Shown piece by piece: positions 26,194 to 33,941 of a DNA stretch of 64,000 nt. The stretch spans positions 1-64,000 of the forward strand of contig NZ_LQYA01000001.1 of the NCBI RefSeq assembly GCF_001531445.1, written 5' to 3'. The notes under the pieces are model-generated. The model was given only the letters and a program-made list of their open reading frames with translations. It ran no database searches and was not told the origin of the DNA. How positions within the stretch are numbered: the stretch's first letter is position 1; each line of letters starts with the position of its first letter. The DNA comes from Sporosarcina koreensis. Lineage in GTDB: Bacteria; Bacillota; Bacilli; Bacillales_A; Planococcaceae. The translations under genes and the position numbers were made by a program.

Positions 26194-26880
26194 CTACAGG
26201 CTGACCGCCATATACCCCATGCCTTTTTTTGTGAGAATCGCGTCACCAAGTCCGATGTCCGCAAGCTTTTGGCGCAGCCGCGTCACATTGACCGTCAACG
26301 TATTGTCGTTGACGAACCGCTCATCATCCCACAATTTGCGAATCAACTCGTCACGCGACACGATTTCATCCTTCGCTTGAACGAGCACCACCAAGATGAA
26401 AAACTCATTTTTCGTCAACTCCACTTCATTGCCATCGAGCCGAATGACTCCTCGCTTCATATCGATCATTGCACCATTCCATTCAAGAACGTCCGCCGCC
26501 TCATCCGCCGTATACGCATACGTTCGCCGCAGCGTCGCCTGGATCTTCGCAAGAAGGACATCCGTATGGAACGGCTTCTGCACATAATCATCCGCCCCCA
26601 TATTCATCGCCATCACCATATCCATCGGATGATCCCGCGACGACAAAAAGATGATTGGCACCTTCGAAACCGCGCGGATCTCCCGGCACCAATGGAACCC
26701 GTCATACGCAGGAAGCTGGATATCGAGTATGACAAGATGCGGTTTTGTGTCAATAAAAGACTTCATCACATCATGAAAATCCTCCGGCCCCGACACATGA
26801 AGCGACCACTGGCCAAGCCGCTCTTTAAGTGAATTGAAAATCGCTGAATCATCCTCGACGATAAAAATATTCATCTCCAT
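26194..26880 (-). CDS. bceR: BceR-type OmpR-family response regulator
   Basis: A 228-residue regulator: receiver with VEDD, the phospho-acceptor aspartate in VILDIQLPAYDGFHWC, LSSRD and DDYVQKPF, then a winged helix containing LTKNEFFIL, NDNTLTVNVTRLRQKL and the KKGMGYMAV terminus. The QLPAYDGFHWC and TVNVTRLR forms are typical of the BceR/VraR2-like branch. The frame is open up to 26988 through repeat array C; the chosen start is ATG 26880 (MEMNIFIVEDD), with AAAGGA 12 bases upstream. It is first in the order bceR-bceS-bceA-bceB, which differs only in promoter layout from B. subtilis. It would activate bceAB through the dyad at 25150-25163. Confidence 0.92.
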   Translation of the reverse strand: MEMNIFIVEDDSAIFNSLKERLGQWSLHVSGPEDFHDVMKSFIDTKPHLVILDIQLPAYDGFHWCREIRAVSKVPIIFLSSRDHPMDMVMAMNMGADDYVQKPFHTDVLLAKIQATLRRTYAYTADEAADVLEWNGAMIDMKRGVIRLDGNEVELTKNEFFILVVLVQAKDEIVSRDELIRKLWDDERFVNDNTLTVNVTRLRQKLADIGLGDAILTKKGMGYMAVSL

Positions 26881-26938
26881 ATCCGCTGCACGTCCTTTCT
26901 TACGCTTATTATAATGGTGCGAGGCTGGGATGGAAAAG

Positions 26939-27062
26939 ATTATCACTGGGTGGCAGTGGTTTACCACCGATGCGCGGGAGTTTACCACCGTTGCTCAGGC
27001 CGTTACCACCGACTTTGGCGGGTTTACCACCGACTCTTGGGGCATTACCACCGACTCGCCAG
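26939..27062 (+). repeat. 21-bp phased repeat array C (6 units)
   Basis: Cores lie at 26944 (degenerate TATCACT), 26965, 26986, 27007, 27028 and 27049, each exactly 21 bp from the next. The consensus is TTTACCACCGACT, as in tract 1 of array A and in array E. It lies about 60 bp upstream of the bceR start, in the shared region with the rightward opu operon, and would therefore be part of or next to the bceR promoter region. Confidence 0.88.
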
Positions 27063-27178
27063 TTTTCAGCAATTCACCTACAGATGAGACCTATATACCA
27101 CCCTCCACTTCTACTAATAACCTACTGAAAAGTCGAAATTTCAAAACTTTCACCTCCGATGTATGTTATACTTATTAC

Positions 27179-27228
27179 TGAGACATCGCTCCTGGCCAAC
27201 CAGGCAGTATAAATGTCTTCTTTTTTTT
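27179..27228 (+). promoter_or_regulatory. Hairpin with T tract upstream of the opu operon
   Basis: GACAT-CCTGG pairs with CCAGG-ATGTC around CCAA, with an internal unpaired part, followed by CTTCTTTTTTTT. It lies 70 bp before the opu ATPase gene and just after a TATACT sequence that could be a -10 box, so it is either an attenuator in the opu leader or a terminator facing transcription from array C. Confidence 0.5.
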
Positions 27229-27298
27229 AGCCGTTGTTTTATATTTTCATCCCAAATTCAACGAAATACAGTTTTGTAAAAAAACATAGGAGGATTTT

Positions 27299-28432
27299 AT
27301 GCTTAAGTTTGAAAACGTAAGTAAAGTGTATGATGACGGGTTCAAGGCTGTTGATTCTATCAGCTTCGAGATTCCGAAAGGTGAGCTGCTTGTTCTCATC
27401 GGTCCGAGTGGCTCAGGTAAGTCAACAACGATGAAAATGATCAATCGGATGGAACCGCATACAAGCGGGAAGATTTCGATTAACGGCAAAGATAATAATT
27501 CGTATGTCGCTTCTGAGTTGCGGAGAGGAATTGGCTATGTGATCCAGCAGATCGGTTTATTCCCCCACTATACGATCGAAAAAAACATCGCCATTGTTCC
27601 CCAATTGAACGGGTGGAGCCCGGATAAAATTAAACCTCGAGTTACCGAATTGTTGGAATTGGTCGGGCTGGATCCCAAAATCTATGCAAACCGCTATCCG
27701 AAAGAACTTTCCGGAGGCCAACAGCAACGCGTCGGAATCGCCCGCGCACTTGCATCCGATCCCGAAGTCATTTTAATGGATGAGCCGTTCAGTGCGTTGG
27801 ACCCGCTTACCAGAGAGCAGTTGCAAGGTGAGCTCATTTCATTGCAGAAAAAACTGAATAAGACAATCATTTTCGTTACTCACGACATGGACGAGGCACT
27901 CAAAATGGGTGACCGAATTGCAATTATGAAAGACGGCAAGCTCCTTCAGTTGGACACTCCAGAGAATTTACTTCATGAACCTGCCCACGGTTTTGTCGAG
28001 GAGTTCATTGGCAAGCATCGAATTATCCAAAATCCTGAGCTGATGCCGGTCATTGACATTATGTCCGAATCGGTCATCACATCACTTCCTCAAAGTTCTC
28101 CCGAAAAGGCAATCTCACTTATCCGCCAGAGGAAAATCACTGATCTCATCATCGTGGATGAATCAAAAGCCTTGCTAGGCATCGTGTCCGCTTATGATGT
28201 CATCAAGAAAGTGAACAACATCCGAACGATTGAAGAAATCATGCAGCCGATCGGACACTTCTTGCAAGACACCGCTTCCGCAAGAGACGCCATCATCATG
28301 ATGGATGAATCTCCATTTGGCCTGATTCCTATCGTGGATGAAAAGCAAAAGGTTATCGGTCTCGTAACACGCGGTTCATTGCTATCCGCATTGTCCAGCC
28401 AATGGACGGAAACGGAGGAGGTCGTCATATGA
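27299..28432 (+). CDS. Osmoprotectant ABC transporter ATPase with CBS domains (OpuCA-like)
   Basis: A 377-residue ATPase of the Opu/quaternary-amine transporter family. Walker A is GPSGSGKST, the signature LSGGQQQRVGIARAL, Walker B VILMDEPFSALDP, and the switch histidine lies in VTHDMDEAL. Residues about 250-370 form two CBS domains (VITSLPQSSPEKAISLI, TASARDAIIMMDESPFG), which sense ionic strength or a nucleotide in OpuA/OpuC. The operon imports glycine betaine, carnitine, choline or a related compound to counter osmotic stress; which one cannot be read. AGGAGG precedes ATG 27299. The next gene overlaps it by 4 bp. Confidence 0.92.
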   Translation: MLKFENVSKVYDDGFKAVDSISFEIPKGELLVLIGPSGSGKSTTMKMINRMEPHTSGKISINGKDNNSYVASELRRGIGYVIQQIGLFPHYTIEKNIAIVPQLNGWSPDKIKPRVTELLELVGLDPKIYANRYPKELSGGQQQRVGIARALASDPEVILMDEPFSALDPLTREQLQGELISLQKKLNKTIIFVTHDMDEALKMGDRIAIMKDGKLLQLDTPENLLHEPAHGFVEEFIGKHRIIQNPELMPVIDIMSESVITSLPQSSPEKAISLIRQRKITDLIIVDESKALLGIVSAYDVIKKVNNIRTIEEIMQPIGHFLQDTASARDAIIMMDESPFGLIPIVDEKQKVIGLVTRGSLLSALSSQWTETEEVVI

Positions 28433-29085
28433 ACAATTTATCCATCTGGCAACAATTGACCGAACAATCGCAAATGCGCTGGAGAGAAGTTCTTGAAGCG
28501 ACATCCGTCCATATCCAACTCGTATTTTTCTCAATGTTGATCGCCATCATTCTAGGCGTTTCACTCGGCATCCTTGTCACCCGGGTTCCCCAACTGACGA
28601 CACTCGTACTTGGGGGCGCAGGCGTCATGCAGACCATTCCAAGCCTCGCCTTGCTTGGATTCATGATTCCCATCTTTGGCATCGGCGTGAAAACAGCGAT
28701 CGCTGCTCTTTTCCTTTATTCACTGCTGCCAATTGCCCGGAATACGTATGCGGGAATCAATGACGTTGACCCGGCTACGCGGGAAGCTGCCAAGGGAATG
28801 GGAATGACGAGCATGCAAATCCTTTTCAAAGTGGAGCTGCCACTCGCGATTCCCGTCATCATGGCTGGAATCCGGACAGCCGCAGTCATAAACGTCGGAA
28901 ATGCTACCCTCGCCGCATTCATCGGTGCAGGCGGACTCGGGGATTTCATTTTCCTCGGAATCACACGAGGCATTGACGGACTAATCCTGCTTGGCGCAAT
29001 CCCTGCCGCACTGCTAGCCATCATTCTGGAAGTGTTCTTCAGCTCGGTTGAGCGCTGGACAACGCCGAAAGGATTGAAAGCATAA
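28429..29085 (+). CDS. Osmoprotectant ABC transporter permease (OpuCB-like)
   Basis: A 218-residue permease with about five or six helices and the binding-protein-dependent transport motif EAAKGMGMTSMQILFKVELPLAIP, of which EAAKGMGM and LPLAIP are the core. GGAGG seven bases before ATG 28429 and the ATGA overlap with the ATPase fix the start; the frame itself extends upstream to 28402. Four-gene Opu operons carry two different permeases, but only this one is present, so the channel would be a homodimer. It is followed directly by the binding-protein gene. Confidence 0.92.
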   Translation: MNNLSIWQQLTEQSQMRWREVLEATSVHIQLVFFSMLIAIILGVSLGILVTRVPQLTTLVLGGAGVMQTIPSLALLGFMIPIFGIGVKTAIAALFLYSLLPIARNTYAGINDVDPATREAAKGMGMTSMQILFKVELPLAIPVIMAGIRTAAVINVGNATLAAFIGAGGLGDFIFLGITRGIDGLILLGAIPAALLAIILEVFFSSVERWTTPKGLKA

Positions 29086-29975
29086 TGAAAAAAACATTTA
29101 TTTCATTGCTGCTTATCGCAGTTGTCGCAAGCATGCTCACTGGCTGCATATTCATTGAAAAAGACTCATTGACGCTCGGTTCACGGAACAATACAGAAAG
29201 CATCATTTTATCCCACGTCATGGGACAGTTAATTGAGAATAAAACAGATATTAAGGTCATTTATAAAGAAAACCTCGGCGGCTCAAACGTCGTATGGAAC
29301 GCAATGCTGAACGGCAATATTGACGTCGTTCCCGATTATACGGGAACAATCGTCGTCAACTATTACCACGAAGAGCCAGGCAACGCCGAGGAGACACTGG
29401 AATTGACAAGACGCCTCGTCGCCGAAGACGGCATCATCGCCTTCAACACGTTCGGCTTCAATAACACATACACCCTCGCGTTGGACGAATCAAAAGCGGA
29501 AGAACTCGGCGTCGTCACATTCAGCGACTTCGCTGCTTATTCCGAAGACTTCACACTAGGCGCGGTCTTCGAATTCATCGACCGGCCCGACGGACTGCCC
29601 GGCTTCCAGAAGGAATATGGGTTGAAATTCAAAAATGTCAAAGGCATGGATCACGGCATCATGTACCGCTCGATCAATGCTGGCGAAGTCGACGTCATCA
29701 ACTCCTACACGACGGACGGCCAGCTGCAGGAATTCGACTTGCGCGTATTGGAAGACGACAAATCCTACTTCCCTCCGTACCACGCGCTACCGCTTGTGCG
29801 GAATGAAACGTTGCAGGAGTACCCTGAAATTGAAGAGGTGCTGAAGCAGTTAGAAGGCATGATCGACGAAGAAGCGATGCAAAAAATGAACGCCAAAGTC
29901 GACAACGACGGCATGATGGTCGAAAGAGTTGCGGAGGAATTTTTGATGGAAGTTGGGTTGATTAAGGTGGAGTGA
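29085..29975 (+). CDS. Osmoprotectant substrate-binding lipoprotein (OpuCC-like)
   Basis: A 296-residue extracellular lipoprotein: signal sequence MKKTFISLLLIAVVASMLTGC, lipobox LTGC with cysteine at 21. The mature part has the family pattern LGSRNNTESIILSHVMG, GNIDVVPDYTGT and the second-lobe GEVDVINSYTTDGQL. The aspartate/tyrosine cluster DYTGT and tyrosine/glutamine residues of the lower lobe correspond to the quaternary-ammonium aromatic cage of OpuCC/OpuBC, though cage residues cannot be certified without a structure. It completes the three-gene operon. No terminator directly follows; repeat array D begins about 25 bp later. Confidence 0.9.
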   Translation: MKKTFISLLLIAVVASMLTGCIFIEKDSLTLGSRNNTESIILSHVMGQLIENKTDIKVIYKENLGGSNVVWNAMLNGNIDVVPDYTGTIVVNYYHEEPGNAEETLELTRRLVAEDGIIAFNTFGFNNTYTLALDESKAEELGVVTFSDFAAYSEDFTLGAVFEFIDRPDGLPGFQKEYGLKFKNVKGMDHGIMYRSINAGEVDVINSYTTDGQLQEFDLRVLEDDKSYFPPYHALPLVRNETLQEYPEIEEVLKQLEGMIDEEAMQKMNAKVDNDGMMVERVAEEFLMEVGLIKVE

Positions 29976-30002
29976 GTTGTTAGCGCCTCCGCTAAACAAC
30001 TG

Positions 30003-30105
30003 GTTATCACCACTCGGCACGTAGTTATCACCACTTGTAGCAGCTTTATCACCACTTAGACGGGTGTTATCACCACTCAGACTACCTTTATCACCACTTA
30101 GCAAA
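30003..30105 (+). repeat. 21-bp phased repeat array D (5 units)
   Basis: TTATCACCACTYRG units have cores at 30008, 30029, 30050, 30071 and 30092, exactly 21 bp apart. It lies between the end of the opu operon and the end of the convergent NERD gene, i.e. in a tail-to-tail interval where promoter function is unlikely. The minus frame reads SGDK/SGDN heptads, as in array A tract 2, without a start site. Confidence 0.9.
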
Positions 30106-30113
30106 TTTCCAAC

Positions 30114-30142
30114 AAAAAAGCGCACGATTATGTGCGCTTTTT
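30114..30142. terminator. Bidirectional terminator overlapping the NERD gene end
   Basis: AAAAAAGCGCAC pairs with GTGCGCTTTTT around a 6-base loop. The right half is inside the last codons of the convergent NERD gene, whose stop is at 30128. The A and T runs make it usable by both strands. Confidence 0.8.
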
Positions 30143-31069
30143 CTGATATGACGGTAACCACATCATATAAGTTCGATTGCGATTGGCCCCTTCTGTATGT
30201 AAATTCATCTCCCGAAGCAGCCGATTTGCATTTTGCTGTCTTTCGAGATGAAGAAATGCCCTGCAATCTTTATTCATCATTTTTCCGCCAAACAGTAAAA
30301 ACCAGTCTCTGATTGCTTGTTTGTGCGCTTTCTCGGATCGGGATCCACAATTCATGCATTCCCATTTCCGTTTATGCCAAGTCATCCCTAAGATGCCACA
30401 CTCCGGACAAATCACACCTGTCCGAATGTCACTTCGTCGAATAGAATAAGCTTCACAAATAGGAGAAGGAATGAAAGGGCGATGGCCGCTGTTGAGCTGC
30501 GTTAAAAGGGAAGCAAACGTTTCATCATCCAACAATGGGGAGGTTGTTGGGAGTTTGCGGATAAATGTGGGGACCGCACTTGGGAATAACATAGGGGTAT
30601 TCGTGTCGAATACTTTGATGCGCTGCTTTGCATACGCCAGCACAACAGCGCCGTACACTGGCAACGATAGATTTCGGCTATACAGCCAGTCTTGAAACAG
30701 TTCACAATTACTTTCCAATTGGGCGATCGGGCTTTTGAACCCGCTCACCTGTCCGGTTTCCAACGTGCGGATCAACTGCGGCGGGTTTTCTGTCACCGTC
30801 AATTCGCCGGCGATGTTCTTCACTTCAAACAAAACCGCATACCATGGAGTGATGATCAGAGAGTCAATTTGGAAATGGGTGCTGGACAGTAACGATAGAT
30901 CGTGAAAAATCCCATGCTTCATTGAAAAAGCATAGTTCTCAAACATCTTGTCCAATTCCTGCTCGCCGCCAAATCCGGCCTTGACCGCCGCATGCTTCGA
31001 ACGCAAAGCAGGAATCGCTTCATGATGGCTTGGCAATCGCCTAATCGCCGCCTCCAGTCCTTCCAACAA
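30128..31069 (-). CDS. NERD (nuclease-related) domain protein with C-terminal zinc ribbon
   Basis: At least 313 residues. Residues about 37-150 form a NERD domain: GGEQELDKMF, then FQIDSLIITPWYAVLFEVKN, whose D-x(n)-E-V-K core (IDSLII and FEVKN) is the restriction-endonuclease-like active site. Residues about 218-240 carry C-x2-C and C-x2-C pairs (VICPECG, WECMNCG) of a zinc ribbon, followed by a helical tail. NERD proteins are probably nucleases of DNA processing or defence; no role is established for this one. The TTG at 31069 is provisional: the frame stays open upstream with a family-like N terminus (ELILFIHKERQAPLLLEGL) and a GAGGAG, but no ordinary start codon fits, so the true start may be an unusual codon near 31108. 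Confidence 0.75.
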   Translation of the reverse strand: MLEGLEAAIRRLPSHHEAIPALRSKHAAVKAGFGGEQELDKMFENYAFSMKHGIFHDLSLLSSTHFQIDSLIITPWYAVLFEVKNIAGELTVTENPPQLIRTLETGQVSGFKSPIAQLESNCELFQDWLYSRNLSLPVYGAVVLAYAKQRIKVFDTNTPMLFPSAVPTFIRKLPTTSPLLDDETFASLLTQLNSGHRPFIPSPICEAYSIRRSDIRTGVICPECGILGMTWHKRKWECMNCGSRSEKAHKQAIRDWFLLFGGKMMNKDCRAFLHLERQQNANRLLREMNLHTEGANRNRTYMMWLPSYQKKRT

Positions 31070-31160
31070 GAGTGGTGCTTGCCTTTCTTTATGAATAAAT
31101 AGTATCAGCTCCTCTTCTTTTATTCCGCTATTTACTAGTTTAGCATATTAGTCTCACTGT

Positions 31161-31514
31161 TCAATTAAACTGTAAATACTCCCACACATTTCCGAACGGA
31201 TCTCGGAAACTAATATATTTGCCTGGCGGGCAGTCGGTCGGTTCCCCGATGATCAATTCCACATCATGTTCTTTGAGCGTTGCAAGGGATCGATGGATAT
31301 CATCACTTTTCAACGTCAGCACAACTCCTGAAGACGCTTTATCATATTCCGTATTCTCCATTTCCTCCAAAACGATTGGCAACTCCCCGTGGACAAGCGT
31401 TACAATTTTCGAGCCATACTCTTTATTCACCTCAAAGCCCAAAACCCCCGTGTAAAATTCAACCGCCTCTTTCATATCCGGTACATAAATGCTAATTACA
31501 CAAACTTGCGTCAT
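31161..31514 (-). CDS. VOC (glyoxalase/bleomycin-resistance) superfamily protein
   Basis: A 117-residue single-module VOC protein: beta-alpha-beta-beta-beta pattern with VISIYVPDMKEAVEFYTGVLGF, of which DMKEAVEFYTGVLGF is typical, and the second half ending ISFRDPFGNVWEYLQF, with a metal-ligand-like glutamate. Families of this fold include glyoxalase I, fosfomycin and bleomycin resistance proteins and dioxygenases; this sequence is not specific enough to choose. GGAAGGAGGAAGT precedes the ATG. Its start overlaps the stop of the upstream nucleotidyltransferase gene by 4 bp, so the two are cotranslated. Confidence 0.85.
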   Translation of the reverse strand: MTQVCVISIYVPDMKEAVEFYTGVLGFEVNKEYGSKIVTLVHGELPIVLEEMENTEYDKASSGVVLTLKSDDIHRSLATLKEHDVELIIGEPTDCPPGKYISFRDPFGNVWEYLQFN

Positions 31515-32302
31515 ACTTCTTCCTCCTTCCTTTCCCCTATGTACATATCAATCATTCTCCGTAAAAACCTCATCGATTGATCTTCCACATCAATCTGCAA
31601 TCGAATCCACTCATACTCCCGTTCAAGCAATCGGCTTATCTGCACAACCGCCTGCGCATGCTTGTCAGGAGTGATGAACTCCACTATAACCGTCAACTCC
31701 TCTACAACGGAATCCGGCAATGATCCCTCGATCGCCTTCAACCCCAACTTCGCGCGTTCCGGTACATATCGATAAAGCAGCACCCTTCCTAAATGATGCA
31801 TGACATTCGTCAGCATCTTAACCGCCCAAATGTCATTTCCTCGTGCAGCAGTTTTCGAGTATTGGAATAAAAACCAGCCAACATCCATGACATCATCCCG
31901 ATACTCCGCCTCCGTCAGCGCCAGCCCTTGCATCTTCATAAATTCATCCATTAACCTCTCCGGATCATACAGCACCTTGAAATGGTCGCCGCCAACAAAC
32001 GTTTCCTTCGTCACCGTGAATAAATCGATATGTAACAAATCGTCAAACACAGCTATAATCTGAGGAGCTACAATGAAAATATCATCCATTAATATGATGT
32101 CGCGATACGCCTGCAAATGTTCCACCCGGCTCTCCAGGAATTCTTTCTTATCCTCCTCGTTCACCAAGCAATACAAATCGACGTCCGAATGCGCATCATG
32201 CTCTCCTCTCCCCATTGATCCTTTCAGAAAGATTGCTTGTACATGCGGATCCTCCTTCAAACTAGCAACAATCTTTTCAACAGCCAACTCCTGCGGTAAC
32301 AT
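31511..32302 (-). CDS. Nucleotidyltransferase-domain protein (aminoglycoside nucleotidyltransferase-like)
   Basis: A protein of about 263 residues with a DNA polymerase beta-type nucleotidyltransferase core: FLKGSMGRGEHDAHSDVDLY supplies the GS motif and the two metal-binding aspartates (DVD), and HIDLF the third. A helical C-terminal domain of about 150 residues resembles those of streptomycin and spectinomycin adenylyltransferases and of the Bacillus YxbB-like proteins. The substrate is unknown. The start is ATG 32302, six bases after AAGGGGG; an ATG two codons upstream lies too close. It sits between an isochorismatase-fold gene and the VOC gene in a three-gene unit. Confidence 0.8.
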   Translation of the reverse strand: MLPQELAVEKIVASLKEDPHVQAIFLKGSMGRGEHDAHSDVDLYCLVNEEDKKEFLESRVEHLQAYRDIILMDDIFIVAPQIIAVFDDLLHIDLFTVTKETFVGGDHFKVLYDPERLMDEFMKMQGLALTEAEYRDDVMDVGWFLFQYSKTAARGNDIWAVKMLTNVMHHLGRVLLYRYVPERAKLGLKAIEGSLPDSVVEELTVIVEFITPDKHAQAVVQISRLLEREYEWIRLQIDVEDQSMRFLRRMIDMYIGERKEEEV

Positions 32303-32313
32303 ATTCATCCCCC

Positions 32314-32841
32314 TTACTTGTACACAACTACGTACTCCTCATAATCCAGCACTTCAATTACTTCAGACCAATGCAGCACCGTCCCGACAAAATCCCGAAT
32401 ATCAAGGCCCGGCATCTCGTACGTTTCATCTGTATTTGCAGTCCCTGTAGCGTCCTCAATGAATGTCACTTTATAACCGCGGTCGAAAGCAGAAATCGCC
32501 GTAAACATACAGCAAAACTCAGTATTGAAGCCAGTAATGAATACATGATCCACTTCCAATTTCTCTAACAAACCCGCCAATTCAGTTTTGAAAAATGAAC
32601 TCGGCGTCTGCTTTTCCACTACAACTTCCGCGAACCCTTTAATGGATGAATGTAATTCAGAACCTACTGAGCCCCTATAAAGCGGACTTTCCTTTTCATC
32701 ATCGAAATGTCTAATGAAAATAACCGGCTTCCCTGCCCCTTTAAAGTCCTCGATTATATTTGTAATCAAGCCTAATTCAGCACCAAAATCACCGGATTCA
32801 ACAATCCCATTTTGTACGTCAATTACTAACAAAACTTCCAT
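32314..32841 (-). CDS. Isochorismatase-family cysteine hydrolase
   Basis: About 175 residues with the Rossmann-like fold of the isochorismatase family. The Asp-Lys-Cys triad can be seen: D in LLVIDVQNG, K in VVEKQTPSSFF and C in TGFNTEFCCMF (two adjacent cysteines; the second aligns with the usual nucleophile). Members include nicotinamidase, N-carbamoylsarcosine amidase and true isochorismatase; this one lacks a clear metal-binding D-x-H, so it is not a nicotinamidase on this evidence. ATG 32841, seven bases after AAGGGG, is favoured over the GTG two codons upstream. It is first in the unit with the nucleotidyltransferase (11 bp gap) and VOC genes. A second, diverged family member lies at 53602. 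Confidence 0.85.
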   Translation of the reverse strand: MEVLLVIDVQNGIVESGDFGAELGLITNIIEDFKGAGKPVIFIRHFDDEKESPLYRGSVGSELHSSIKGFAEVVVEKQTPSSFFKTELAGLLEKLEVDHVFITGFNTEFCCMFTAISAFDRGYKVTFIEDATGTANTDETYEMPGLDIRDFVGTVLHWSEVIEVLDYEEYVVVYK

Positions 32842-33028
32842 ACTCACACCCCTTATTAAAGATAGTTTCTATACCCACGAGCAATTTTCCTTTATTTCAG
32901 TTAAATAAATTCAACCACCCCGGATAATCGAATTGTTCATCGGATATCTTAATGAAATTGCCGAATGCGCTGTTTCCGCATGATTCATCCAACAAAGGGT
33001 ATTCTAATCCGTTAGGAGGGTGATGAAA

Positions 33029-33613
33029 ATGACATCATTTTGCCCAGAAAGTTGGCCGGAGGACCCGACACCGGAGAGCCAGTTGAACTGCGAGGAATGT
33101 GGACTTTATCGACAAGGAACGCGGATGATCTGGGGAGAAGGGAATCCGAACGCACCCATTATGGTGATTCTCGATAATCCAGGCGCCCGTGAAGACGGTG
33201 AAGGAAACCCGTTTGTTTGCGGTACGCGGCAGACTTTGCAGCAAGCTGTTCATGAGGTCGGATTGGATAAAGAACTGATCTATGTAACGTACATTTTAAA
33301 AAGAAGGCCCATCCGAAAATACGATAAAGAAAGGACCCGTGAAATCTGCATGCACCGCCATCTGGATGAACAGCTTAAACGGCAGAAACCCGAACTCATT
33401 ATCTGTATGGGCAATGTGGCCGTACAATCCTTTTTCGATAATGCGGAAGTCGATGTAAAAGGATTGCGGGGCAGCTGGCATGATGTGAAGGGCTATCGGT
33501 CCACTGTCGCTTACCATCCGCTAGCCGTCAGACGCCGCCCAAATTTGTATAAGTTATTTTTAGAGGATTTCATGCTAGTGAAGTCTGAAATTGAAAATAA
33601 ATCCAATGCTTAA
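33029..33613 (+). CDS. Uracil-DNA glycosylase superfamily protein
   Basis: About 194 residues of the uracil-DNA glycosylase superfamily. The first half carries LNCEECGLYRQG with a C-x2-C pair like the Fe-S cysteines of family 4 enzymes, and ILDNPGAREDGEGNPFVCG, corresponding to the G-E-A-P-G-xx-E-D-x-x-G-x-P-F active-site loop of families 4 and 5. LIICMGNVA and YHPLAVRRRPN correspond to the middle strand and the HP-containing DNA-intercalation loop. Differences at the catalytic loop (DNPG instead of EAPG) mean that uracil excision itself is not assured. ATG 33029, nine bases after GGAGG, is preferred to the GTG and ATG that crowd the ribosome site. It is a single gene ending near an inverted repeat. 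Confidence 0.8.
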   Translation: MTSFCPESWPEDPTPESQLNCEECGLYRQGTRMIWGEGNPNAPIMVILDNPGAREDGEGNPFVCGTRQTLQQAVHEVGLDKELIYVTYILKRRPIRKYDKERTREICMHRHLDEQLKRQKPELIICMGNVAVQSFFDNAEVDVKGLRGSWHDVKGYRSTVAYHPLAVRRRPNLYKLFLEDFMLVKSEIENKSNA

Positions 33614-33647
33614 CCCTGTTTTGTCCCGAAAGTTGGACAGAATGGAT

Positions 33648-33685
33648 GAAGACTCTATTCTTATACGTACCAAAATAGAGTCTTC
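33648..33685. terminator. Inverted repeat between two convergent genes
   Basis: GAAGACTCTATT pairs perfectly with AATAGAGTCTTC around a 14-base loop, between the ends of the plus-strand glycosylase-family gene and the minus-strand gene at 33718. There is no T tract on either side, so it is at best a weak terminator; it may be a transcript-end hairpin. Confidence 0.5.
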
Positions 33686-33717
33686 ACCACTTCCTATTAA
33701 ATTGTCATATCTTCTTG

Positions 33718-33921
33718 CTACTGCGTTTGTTCCAAAAGCTTTGCCGCTAAATATTTTCGCGCTTCGGCAGTCAAGATCTGCAGACAAACATCTTCTTCCT
33801 GCCGTTTAAACTCGACAAACATACCACTTAAGTTTTCATGTACAGAATGGATCTTAAAGCCACTGGCTAAATAGCCATCGACTTGTTTCATTTCATCCAA
33901 ACTTAACAAGTGATCCGACAT
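33718..33921 (-). CDS. Small hypothetical protein (67 aa)
   Basis: A 67-residue soluble, slightly acidic protein (MSDHLLSLDEMKQVDGYL at the N terminus, LLEQTQ at the C terminus) with a predicted alpha-beta-beta-alpha layout. The middle (SGMFVEFKRQEEDVCLQIL) could form two strands. I do not recognise the family. GCGGGGTG, a usable ribosome site, lies before the ATG. It stands 20 bp downstream of the last gene of the pyrimidine operon and may be cotranscribed with it, but its link to pyrimidine catabolism is unproven. Confidence 0.6.
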   Translation of the reverse strand: MSDHLLSLDEMKQVDGYLASGFKIHSVHENLSGMFVEFKRQEEDVCLQILTAEARKYLAAKLLEQTQ

Positions 33922-33941
33922 ACAAACACCCCGCTTTTCTA

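Noticed and set aside
26881-26988. N-terminal extension of the BceR-type regulator through array C
   Set aside because: The extra residues come from the repeat array and do not resemble a receiver domain; ATG 26880 gives a normal length.
29850-30266. 138-codon minus-strand frame across array D
   Set aside because: It runs over repeats and is antisense to the opu binding protein; it has no start site support.
31161-33921. Mobile element or integrated island
   Set aside because: No integrase, transposase, attachment-site repeats or tRNA target was seen in this or the other accessory stretches.
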